Below, piece after piece: positions 57,749-64,000 of a stretch of 64,000 bases of DNA. The translations under genes were made by a program, and so were the position numbers. The stretch lies in the NCBI GenBank assembly GCA_963803425.1, contig CAWDMA010000001.1:620001-684000 (forward strand). The letters are read 5' to 3'. The notes beneath the pieces are model-generated. The model saw only the letters and a program-made list of their open reading frames with translations, did no database searches and had not been told where the DNA came from. Origin of the DNA: DASPWW01 sp963803425 (lineage in GTDB: Bacteria > Actinomycetota > Thermoleophilia > Solirubrobacterales > 70-9). The first letter of the stretch is position 1. The number at the start of each line of letters is the position of its first letter.

Positions 57749-58570
57749 GTGAGCGAGCTCGCCCGGGATGGGACCGTGGAGGTCGTCGGGCGCCGGATCG
57801 CCTGGCGCGCGCTCGGAACGGGCCCGCCCCTCCTGCTCGTGCAGGGCTACGCGGGCAGCGCCGACGACTGGGCTCCTGAATTCGTGGAGGCGCTGGGGCG
57901 CTCGTTCGCGCTCCTCATGCCCGACAACCGAGGGACCGGTGGCTCCGACCTCGGCGATCCGGTCGCGCTGACGATCGACTCGATGGCGGCCGACCTCGAG
58001 GCGCTGCTCGACGAGCTGGCGATCGACCGCATCCCGGTCCTCGGGTTCTCGATGGGGGGCTTCGTAGTCCAGCGCCTTGCTGCCCGGGCGCCGGAGCGCG
58101 TCGAGGCGCTGGCGCTGCTCGCCACCGACCCCGGCGGGCCGGGCGCGATTCGCGCGGAGCCCGCCGACTGGGGCCGCCTCGTCGACCACTCCGGGACGCC
58201 CCGCGAACGGGCTTCGCGGACGATCTCGGTGACCTTCCCACCCGACGTCGCCCCCGACTTCGATCGCGAGCTCGGCGACCTCGTCGCCTCGTCGCAGGCG
58301 TCGCTCGATCCGACCGCCCTCGCCGCCCAGGAGCGGGCGATGGCGGAGTGGTGGGCCGCGCCGCCGCCGACTGACGGGGCGCCGGGGGTCGCCGCGGTCG
58401 TGATCGCCCACGGCGCCGAGGACGTCGTCATCCCGCCGGGCAACGCCGAGCTGCTCGCGGCCCGCTTCCCGGGCGCTCGGGTCGAGCTCTTCGCGGGCGG
58501 CGGCCACGCGTTCGCGGCCCAGCAGCCTGCCGCCGCCGCCGATCTGATCGCATCCCACCTGCGTCCCTGA
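57749..58570 (+). CDS. Alpha/beta hydrolase
   Basis: 273 residues from GTG 57749. Motifs LLLVQGYAGSADDWAPEFVE, nucleophile VLGFSMGGFVVQRLA, acid AHGAEDVVIPPGNAE and His in FAGGGHAFAAQQP. The family includes esterases, lipases and haloperoxidase-like enzymes. It sits between the ABM gene and a SnoaL-like gene and is bracketed by the 44-bp duplication. Substrate unknown. Confidence 0.9.
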   Translation: MSELARDGTVEVVGRRIAWRALGTGPPLLLVQGYAGSADDWAPEFVEALGRSFALLMPDNRGTGGSDLGDPVALTIDSMAADLEALLDELAIDRIPVLGFSMGGFVVQRLAARAPERVEALALLATDPGGPGAIRAEPADWGRLVDHSGTPRERASRTISVTFPPDVAPDFDRELGDLVASSQASLDPTALAAQERAMAEWWAAPPPTDGAPGVAAVVIAHGAEDVVIPPGNAELLAARFPGARVELFAGGGHAFAAQQPAAAADLIASHLRP

Positions 58571-58589
58571 GGGCGCGGACCAGCGGAGC

Positions 58590-58633
58590 GCGAACTACTG
58601 CAGATGCGGCTCGGCGAAGTGACGGTCGAGCGC
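58590..58633. repeat. Duplicate of a 44-bp piece of the ABM gene
   Basis: Matches 57444-57487 at 41 of 44 positions (shared core GCGGCTCGGCGAAGTGACGG). It ends 2 bp before the SnoaL-like stop codon. The two copies are direct repeats 1.1 kb apart with the hydrolase gene between. Confidence 0.8.
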
Positions 58634-58634
58634 C

Positions 58635-59024
58635 CTATTCGAACAAGCCGGCTGCCTGGCGCGCTCGATCCTGATCGTTGTAGTAGCCGATCCGCATGAT
58701 CTTGCCATCAAGAAACTCGGCCAGGATGGCGTCGTCACGAGCGAGCTCGATGTCGCTTCCCTTGCCCGTTACCACCATCCGGAACAGGCCGAGCACCTTT
58801 TCTTCACCTATCGGCATCAGCACCGTGTCCTCGGTCCGCCAGCTCCCCCACGCCTCGCTCCACCGGCCAACCCAGGCGTGGAAGGAGTCATGCCCGTCGG
58901 CGTCCGGAATGTCCTGGTCGTCGATCTCGACCGTGTCGGCGAGCTCCGCTCTCGCGCTCTCGAGGTCTCCGCGCTCGACCGCCCGGGCGAATCTGCGGAG
59001 CGTCTCAACGTTCTCCTCAACCAT
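58635..59024 (-). CDS. SnoaL-like / NTF2-fold protein
   Basis: 129 residues from ATG 59024. Helix and strand pattern VETLRRFARAVERGDLESAR, HDSFHAWVGRWSEAWGSWRT, then IMRIGYYNDQDRARQAAGL, typical of SnoaL/NTF2-like polyketide cyclase folds, most of which have unknown ligands. It is divergent from the channel-like gene at 59100. The last bases adjoin the duplicated ABM segment. Confidence 0.82.
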   Translation of the reverse strand: MVEENVETLRRFARAVERGDLESARAELADTVEIDDQDIPDADGHDSFHAWVGRWSEAWGSWRTEDTVLMPIGEEKVLGLFRMVVTGKGSDIELARDDAILAEFLDGKIMRIGYYNDQDRARQAAGLFE

Positions 59025-59099
59025 CGCCCGGGCAGTATCCCGCGTGTCCCGGCCGTACAGTCGCGGTCTCACGTCCGGGCGGGGACGGATATTTCCGGT

Positions 59100-59507
59100 G
59101 TGGCTGAGCGGGGCAAACGGCGCAACATGAGGGAGAGGCTGCGACGGCCGCGCTCCCCGACCGAGCTGTTGCGGGCGCGCCTGACCGCATTGACGGTGAT
59201 CACGATCGTCAATGCGTTCGCCGCCGGGGCCCTGTTCTACGTCTTCGAGCATCACGCGAGCGGCACCGAGATCCACACCTACGGCGACGCGCTGTTCTGG
59301 ACCGCCTCCCAGCTCACCAGCGTCTCCTCCTCGCTGCCGAACCCGGTCACCACCGGCGGGCGCATCCTCGCCGTCGGAATAGACCTGCTCTCGATCAGCG
59401 TGGTGACGCTGCTGTTCGGGGCGATCGTCCAGCACGTCCACCTGATCAGCCCCAGCCGGGCGCAGTACTTCCACGAGCGGCAGGACGAGGGGAAACGGGC
59501 CGGATAG
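59100..59507 (+). CDS. Two-helix channel-like membrane protein without a K+ selectivity filter
   Basis: 135 residues from GTG 59100. Helix 1 (TVITIVNAFAAGALFYVFEH), a pore-loop-like segment (GDALFWTASQLTSVSSSLPN) and helix 2 (ILAVGIDLLSISVVTLLFGA) reproduce the 2TM ion-channel layout. The TVGYGD filter is replaced by TSVSSSLPN, so potassium selectivity is not expected. Basic N-terminus and a short C-terminal tail. It may be a channel with another ion preference or a degenerate pore. Confidence 0.6.
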   Translation: MAERGKRRNMRERLRRPRSPTELLRARLTALTVITIVNAFAAGALFYVFEHHASGTEIHTYGDALFWTASQLTSVSSSLPNPVTTGGRILAVGIDLLSISVVTLLFGAIVQHVHLISPSRAQYFHERQDEGKRAG

Positions 59508-59540
59508 GCACCGGGCCGGGGCACGGTCGAGGGGAGCGAC

Positions 59541-59681
59541 GTGGCCGCAGGCGGCGCCGGCGCGGCGGCGAGCAAGCCACTGCTCAAGTCCTCCAGCTCG
59601 ACGGCGACCGGCGGCAGCGCCAACTCTCAAACCAAGAAGCTCAAGGTGGGGGGATCCGCGAGGCTAGGCTGCGACGAGTGA
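59541..59681 (+). CDS. Small Ser/Lys-rich ORF ahead of the PP-loop ATPase
   Basis: 46 codons from GTG 59541 with ribosome site GAGGGGAG. The product is Gly/Ala/Ser-rich with SANSQTKKLKVGGSARLGCD near its end. Its stop overlaps the GTG of the next gene (GTGA), the coupled arrangement used all over this window. No family known; whether it is translated is not certain. Confidence 0.4.
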   Translation: MAAGGAGAAASKPLLKSSSSTATGGSANSQTKKLKVGGSARLGCDE

Positions 59682-60841
59682 GACGGCTCGAGGTGACGCC
59701 GCTTCGGTCCAGCCAGACGGAGGTGGCGGCCGAGATCGACGACGGAACGCGCGTGCGCCGGCTTCGGTTCGAGTTCTCGGTCCCCGCGGCGGCGACGGGC
59801 GACTTCGCGCTGCCGCTGTCCTTGACGCCGTCGATGGCCCTCGGGGCGCCGCTGCGGGTCAACAATCCGGTCGACGCGGGACTGCTCGACCGGCAGGCGC
59901 GGATCCAGTCGCAGCTCGCCGAGTGGGACTCGATTTTCGCGCCGGTTCCGGTGGACGCCCCGCACCAACGCCCGCCGGACGCGGTTCCCGGTGGCGTGGG
60001 CGCGTTCTTCAGCGGCGGGCTGGACTCGTTCTGCACGCTCCACACCCATCGCGAACGGATCACGCACCTGATCCTGATCCACGGTTTCGACGTGCCGCTC
60101 GACGATCTCCGCACACGGGAGCGGATCGCGGAGATGGCCCACAGCGTGGGACGGGCGCTCGACGTCGCGGTGATCGAGGTGGTCACCGACGCCAAGGACC
60201 GGATCCTGCCGCTGGTGCCGTGGCACTGGTACCACGCGGGGCTGCTCGTCGGGATCGCGCACGCGCTCGAGGAGCACCTCTCGCGGGTGCTGATTCCGTC
60301 CAGCTTCCCGCGCCGTGATCACCCCCCGTGGGGGCAGCACCCGGACCTCGACCACCTGTGGAGCACCGCGCGGGTCGGTCTCGAGACCGCGGACGCGGAG
60401 CTGACGCGACCGGAGAAGTGCGCGATCGTCGGCGAGTCCGACCTGGCGCTGCGCTGGTTGCGGGTGTGCTGGCGGGAACCGGCGGAGTGGAACTGCGGGC
60501 GGTGCGGGAAGTGTCTGAAGACGATGATCGACCTGGCGGCGTGCGACAGGCTGGCCGAGTGCCGGACCCTTCCGGACACGATCGACGTCGATGCCGTTCG
60601 AGCCCTGGTCGTCCGCCCGCACACCCTGCCCCTCTGCCGCGCGAGCGTCGAGGCCGCGCGACGGCACCCCGGCTGCGGCGAGCTCGCCGACGCGCTCGAG
60701 GTCGCGATGCGCCGCTCGCGGTTCCGCGTCGCCCGGAGCCGGCTGAGGCGGATCCCCGCTGGCCTCGTGGACCGTGCCCGTCACCGCAGGGAGAGGATCC
60801 GCACCCGCTGGGGGCGATCGACTCCCGGGAAGCCGCTTTAG
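59678..60841 (+). CDS. PP-loop ATPase (QueC/ThiI-like N-type), Cys-containing
   Basis: 387 residues from GTG 59678. The PP-loop S-G-G-x-D-S is in GVGAFFSGGLDSFCTLHTHR at residues ~105-125; IHGFDVPLDD and SFPRRDHPPWGQHPDLDHLW follow. The C-terminal part has NCGRCGKCLKTMIDL (four Cys with the trailing RCGKC), which could bind zinc. PP-loop enzymes adenylate a carbonyl and exchange it for nitrogen or sulfur. It does not match queC neighbours (no queD/E/F here), so it is more likely a specialised member, perhaps in modified-glycan or peptide chemistry. Stops overlap the convergent hydrolase. Confidence 0.7.
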   Translation: MRRLEVTPLRSSQTEVAAEIDDGTRVRRLRFEFSVPAAATGDFALPLSLTPSMALGAPLRVNNPVDAGLLDRQARIQSQLAEWDSIFAPVPVDAPHQRPPDAVPGGVGAFFSGGLDSFCTLHTHRERITHLILIHGFDVPLDDLRTRERIAEMAHSVGRALDVAVIEVVTDAKDRILPLVPWHWYHAGLLVGIAHALEEHLSRVLIPSSFPRRDHPPWGQHPDLDHLWSTARVGLETADAELTRPEKCAIVGESDLALRWLRVCWREPAEWNCGRCGKCLKTMIDLAACDRLAECRTLPDTIDVDAVRALVVRPHTLPLCRASVEAARRHPGCGELADALEVAMRRSRFRVARSRLRRIPAGLVDRARHRRERIRTRWGRSTPGKPL

Positions 60842-61581
60842 GGGGCCGGTCGCTCGAGCGCCTGATCCAGGAACGCACACACGTCCCTCCCCCACACATC
60901 GGTTCCCCGCCACGCGAACTCCCCGTGGCCGGACTGCGCGGTGTCCCCGTATCTCGGGTACATGCGAGCTCGGTTGGGTCCGCCCTTGCGGCGGAGCTCG
61001 GCACCCAGAACCTCGCTCGGGCCGAGGTCGTAGTCGTTCTCGGCCTGGAGCAGGAAGATCGGCGCCCGGGCCTTCCGCACGGCTCGCAGCAGCCGCTCGT
61101 GCAGCTCCGGATTCCCCCTCCACGCCACCGCGGCCGGCGCGAACGGGATGTATGCCTTCGCCCCCACATCGCCCTCGGCGGCGAGCAGCGTCTGGATCCC
61201 CCCGTGCGAAACGCCCGACATCGCGATTCGGGTGGGGTCCACCTCAGGTTGCTTTGCGAGCCACTCGATCGCCGCCACCGTGTCCTCGAGATGGAGGTGG
61301 TGGAGCTCGATGATCAGCCCGATCGCCTCACCGCGGTCAGCCGACGCCTCCGCTCGCACGGCCTCGGTCAGGTGCTCGCCGGGTGATCCTCCGTGGCCCC
61401 GGCGATGCGGCCCGAACAGGACGTAGCCGGCCTCGGTGTAGAACCGGGCCAGCTCGGGGTTCGGGCCCGGCGCCCGCTCGCTGCCGTGGTTCCAGACCAT
61501 CGCCGGAAACGGTCCGGCGCCGCTCGGCTTGTGAAGAACGCCCCGCAACGCCAGCTCGCCGCTGGGGAAGGACACGAGCAT
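60838..61581 (-). CDS. Dipeptidyl-aminopeptidase/dienelactone-like hydrolase
   Basis: 247 residues. N-terminal LHKPSGAGPFPAMVWNHGSE (oxyanion), nucleophile RIAMSGVSHGGIQTLLAAEG, acid in FLLQAENDYDLGPSE and His near AQSGHGEFAWRGTDVWGRDV. Typical of short prolyl-oligopeptidase-like hydrolases. Overlaps the PP-loop gene stop. It lies immediately downstream of the two SagB-like genes on the same strand, so it may belong to that transcript; a gap of 13 bp separates them. Confidence 0.85.
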   Translation of the reverse strand: MLVSFPSGELALRGVLHKPSGAGPFPAMVWNHGSERAPGPNPELARFYTEAGYVLFGPHRRGHGGSPGEHLTEAVRAEASADRGEAIGLIIELHHLHLEDTVAAIEWLAKQPEVDPTRIAMSGVSHGGIQTLLAAEGDVGAKAYIPFAPAAVAWRGNPELHERLLRAVRKARAPIFLLQAENDYDLGPSEVLGAELRRKGGPNRARMYPRYGDTAQSGHGEFAWRGTDVWGRDVCAFLDQALERPAP

Positions 61582-61594
61582 CAGCCAGGTTCGT

Positions 61595-62668
61595 TCAACC
61601 TGCGCGTTGCCCTCGTGGCCGGCCGAGCCTCACGATCGAGAGCGCATCCACCGCATCGTCCGGGGGCAGACCGAGCACTGCGGCGGCGCGCGATTCATGC
61701 ACGGCGGGCGTGGTCCACCCACCGAGCCCGAGCCCGGTCGCAGCCATCAGGATCTCCTGACCGAGCTCGCCGACCTGGATCAGGACGTGCAGATAGGCGC
61801 GTGAGTGCCGGTAAAGCCACGCGTAGCCACGCAGGTCGGCGACCACGAAGATCGTGAAGCCGGTCCCAAGCACCCACCGCTGGCCCTGCACGCAGCCGAG
61901 CAGCGCCTGATCGGTGGGCGGGTCCGCCGCACGCAGCAGCCGATGATCCATCCAGTCGTACTCGAAGACCCCGCGCGGAGCACCTTCGACCTCCTGCACG
62001 ACGACGAACAGGTGAGCCCACGACAAGAACGAGTTCAGCAGGCGGAAGGGGTCCTCGTCCTCGCGGTAGGCCGCCACGGTGCGGAACCCGTGCGTAGCGG
62101 CGTGCAGCACTCCGGCCATCTGCTCGGCACCCGGGGGCGATCCGGAGAACGCCCGGGCGGATCGCCGCGAGGTGAGCCCCTCCAGCCGGGTGGTCGGAGC
62201 CGGTGGCGAGGGCAGCTCGAGGGGCGCACCGGCGGCCAGCGGGGCGGGGGCCGGGTAGCGCTGCGTGGACTGGTACCCGTCGACCGCCGCGCGTCGCACC
62301 TCAGTCAGCGCGTCGCGATCGTCGGTCGGGTCACCGGAGTCCCGATACGGGATGTCCATCTGGCTGAACATGAGGTATGCGGGCCGCGACCATCCGCTCC
62401 GCTCCCACAGCTCGGCGGACTCGGCCTCCTCCCCCGAGACCAGGATCCCCGCTTTGCGCGCCTGCTCGAGCTCCGTCGCGGTGAACCCCGCCTGCTCGGC
62501 CGCCGCGTCGGAGCGCGGCTCCAGGAACGCGAGGGCGATCTCGGCCGCCCGGCCGCTTGACAGCCTGAACCGCCCACCGTTGCGGGCGTCGCACGCCGCG
62601 AGCCGCCCGTCCCGCGCGCAATAGCCAAACAGCATCGGCGACGTGGTCAGTGCCCGGTCGGCGCTCAT
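61595..62668 (-). CDS. SagB/ThcOx-like FMN oxidoreductase, second copy
   Basis: 357 residues from ATG 62668, whose first bases overlap the upstream gene's stop (ATGA). The C-terminal ~190 residues show the nitroreductase fold: RRSARAFSGSPPGAEQMAGV, APRGVFEYDWMDHRLLRAAD, GQEILMAATGLGLGGWTT. The N-terminal ~120 residues include a small all-alpha part (GFTATELEQARKAGILVSGE) as in SagB proteins. SagB/ThcOx enzymes oxidise azolines to azoles in peptide natural products using FMN. The two adjacent copies could form a heterodimer. Confidence 0.78.
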   Translation of the reverse strand: MSADRALTTSPMLFGYCARDGRLAACDARNGGRFRLSSGRAAEIALAFLEPRSDAAAEQAGFTATELEQARKAGILVSGEEAESAELWERSGWSRPAYLMFSQMDIPYRDSGDPTDDRDALTEVRRAAVDGYQSTQRYPAPAPLAAGAPLELPSPPAPTTRLEGLTSRRSARAFSGSPPGAEQMAGVLHAATHGFRTVAAYREDEDPFRLLNSFLSWAHLFVVVQEVEGAPRGVFEYDWMDHRLLRAADPPTDQALLGCVQGQRWVLGTGFTIFVVADLRGYAWLYRHSRAYLHVLIQVGELGQEILMAATGLGLGGWTTPAVHESRAAAVLGLPPDDAVDALSIVRLGRPRGQRAG

Positions 62669-63708
62669 GGCACCAGGGTGCCCACATACAGCGGCGGCTG
62701 GGTGACGCGATCGACCCGGAGCAGGTCGGCCACCTCGCTGTCCCGCATCTTCTGGTAGGCGTAGGTCCTGAAGCCGAGCATCCGCGCCACGCGGCGGTAT
62801 GCCATCACGGCGTGCCCGACGTCCACCAGGATGGCCCGGAACGAGCGCGGGTCGCGGTACCGCCACATCGCTCGCTCGACGAGCGAGGTGAACACGAGGG
62901 CGGCGGCCGGTGGCGCCTCGTGCTTTGTGAACAGGTCGAGGGTTGCGTCTGCGAACGCGTCGCGGAGCTGCCCGCCGCGCACCTGCTCGAGACGGTGATG
63001 CTCGACGTCGTAGTGATAGGCGCCGGCCGGGATGCCATCGACCTCGAAGGCGGCCAGGAAGACCTCGGTCGGGTGGCGGGCGCCCCCGGACGGGATGCTC
63101 TTCAGGAGCGCCTTGCCTCCATCGGCACCGATCAGGTGACCGCGCTCGCCGAAGCACACATCGAGCAGCAGCCCCACCGCTTCGTGGCCGCGTCGATCGG
63201 CCGCTGTCATGCCTTCCAGCCATTCGTCAGGCGACGCGTTCGCGCCCGGGCGCACCAGTTGGATGGTGTCGCTGCCGCCGAGGTGTTGATAGAGGGGCGG
63301 CGCGGGTTCCTCGCTGCGGTACTCGTGCATTCGCGCGGTGTCGCTTGCGAGGGCACCGGGCTCGTCCATCTGTATGAAGGGATAGTCCCGCGTTGCCTCG
63401 TGGTAGGCGCGCGCCTCCCGCCAGCCGAACTCGTCCCACCACGACCCCTCCTCGCTCTCGGTGAACAGGCCGGCGGCTTCGAACGCTCCCCACAGCTCGT
63501 CGTGCGCTCGTTCTGGAATCTCGGCGGCGGTCCAGGCCGTCTGTGCGCCGTGGCGGTCGAACTCCCTCGGCAGGGCAGCGAGCGCCGACAGCGCCACCGG
63601 GTCGTTCAGGACGAGCGGAGGCCGTGCGGAGGACGCCTGCGCGACCAGCCGCCTACGCCCCGCGAGCCAGGCGGTGTGCACAAGCAGCGCGGGGTGGAGG
63701 CGACGCAA
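62665..63708 (-). CDS. SagB/ThcOx-like FMN oxidoreductase, first copy
   Basis: About 347 residues from TTG 63708; the frame is open to 63831 but the first 41 residues are low-complexity Ser/Arg/Thr and overlap the small ORF. Landmarks: FGWREARAYHEATRDYPFIQ (N-terminal SagB region), LLKSIPSGGARHPTEVFLAA (the P-S-G-G-A-R-H-P signature of SagB), AGAYHYDVEHHRLEQVRGGQ and ILVDVGHAVMAYRRVARMLG. Its presence next to a second SagB-like gene and no YcaO or E1-like gene in the window is unusual. FMN cofactor and azole chemistry are inferred from the family. Confidence 0.78.
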   Translation of the reverse strand: MRRLHPALLVHTAWLAGRRRLVAQASSARPPLVLNDPVALSALAALPREFDRHGAQTAWTAAEIPERAHDELWGAFEAAGLFTESEEGSWWDEFGWREARAYHEATRDYPFIQMDEPGALASDTARMHEYRSEEPAPPLYQHLGGSDTIQLVRPGANASPDEWLEGMTAADRRGHEAVGLLLDVCFGERGHLIGADGGKALLKSIPSGGARHPTEVFLAAFEVDGIPAGAYHYDVEHHRLEQVRGGQLRDAFADATLDLFTKHEAPPAAALVFTSLVERAMWRYRDPRSFRAILVDVGHAVMAYRRVARMLGFRTYAYQKMRDSEVADLLRVDRVTQPPLYVGTLVP

Positions 63709-63742
63709 ACGAAGCGGCCGGTGCGACCGTTTCGTGCCGCCG

Positions 63743-63901
63743 CTACTCGTCCGAGGCGGCGTCGTCCTCGTTGGTCGGGTTCGACTCGACGAACTCGACC
63801 GGGTGAGCGCTCTGCGCCAGCGCTCGGACAACTGCCTCGTCGGGCGCCGGCTCTACCAGACGCTCGGTCTCATGCTGCGAGTCGGCTCGCTCGGGCCCCA
63901 T
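63743..63901 (-). CDS. 52-residue acidic peptide with strong ribosome binding site (candidate precursor)
   Basis: ATG 63901 is preceded by AAGAGGAGGACGGAC, one of the best ribosome sites in the window, so it is probably translated. The peptide starts MGPERADSQHETERLVEP and ends VEFVESNPTNEDDAASDE; it is acidic, has no Cys and few Ser/Thr. It ends 34 bp before the start of the first SagB-like gene on the same strand. Position suggests a precursor or accessory peptide, but the composition is unlike usual thiazole/oxazole precursors. Beyond it (63902-64000) no further gene is visible. Confidence 0.5.
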   Translation of the reverse strand: MGPERADSQHETERLVEPAPDEAVVRALAQSAHPVEFVESNPTNEDDAASDE

Positions 63902-64000
63902 GTCCGTCCTCCTCTTGTAGAGAGTCCCTTCGGACAGCGCATCCTATCCCAAGGATCGCGGCCCTCCCACGAACGCGCGCCGACACGAGTCCCTGCTCCG

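Overview
This is a high-GC (about 70% by eye) chromosomal window with frequent GTG and TTG starts and tightly packed genes that often share start and stop bases (ATGA, GTGA, TTGA). The gene set (F420-dependent reductase, LAxTG-type sortase substrate, SARP/BTAD regulator, class III cyclases, a sigma factor fused to its own anti-sigma domain) points to a deep-branching actinobacterium, most likely Thermoleophilia/Solirubrobacterales. That placement is inference; no marker gene in the window settles it.

Layout. 1-3675: end of a cell-surface glycan cluster (glycosyltransferase fragment, sulfotransferase, flippase). 3.7-13.2 kb: chromosomal housekeeping (CsrA, nuclease, YbdK-type ligase, degenerate rhomboid, O-methyltransferase, GNAT, dienelactone hydrolase, metallo-hydrolase, R2-like ferritin, fused sigma factor). 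13.4-24.9 kb: tRNA-Leu, F420 reductase with aldehyde dehydrogenase, cyclase, TPP enzyme, Ppx/GppA, two GT-C-like membrane proteins, a second sulfotransferase. 25.0-27.2 kb: MFS transporter and a membrane protein. 27.6-50.7 kb: a mosaic accessory region that starts at an initiator tRNA and contains a partial copy of that tRNA 14 kb away, a family of palindromic repeats, a nucleotidyltransferase/antitoxin-like pair, TetR/MFS, hydrolases, a FAD monooxygenase, a truncated recombinase-like ORF, several beheaded or fused genes, and an orphan cytochrome b operon. 50.8-57.3 kb: PAS-LuxR regulator, large Gly-rich sortase substrate, PAS-EAL protein, SRPBCC, secreted beta-propeller. 57.3-61.6 kb: small enzymes, a filter-less channel-like protein, a PP-loop ATPase. 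61.6-63.9 kb: two adjacent SagB/ThcOx-like oxidoreductases behind a 52-codon ORF with a strong ribosome binding site, possibly a peptide-modification locus cut by the window edge.

How it fits together. The strongest unexplained structure is the 27.6-50.7 kb mosaic. The palindromic repeats carry a GCCCCCGCTA core equal to the last ten bases of tRNA-fMet, and gene remnants start or stop at these cores, as expected if they acted as recombination sites. A second, unrelated element is a hairpin with an identical 19-nt loop and fully compensated 9-bp stem at 783 and 10733. Several conserved genes (ybdK, a cyclase, the AbiEii-like gene, probably the O-methyltransferase) have single-base frameshifts, so either the assembly carries indel errors or decay is under way.
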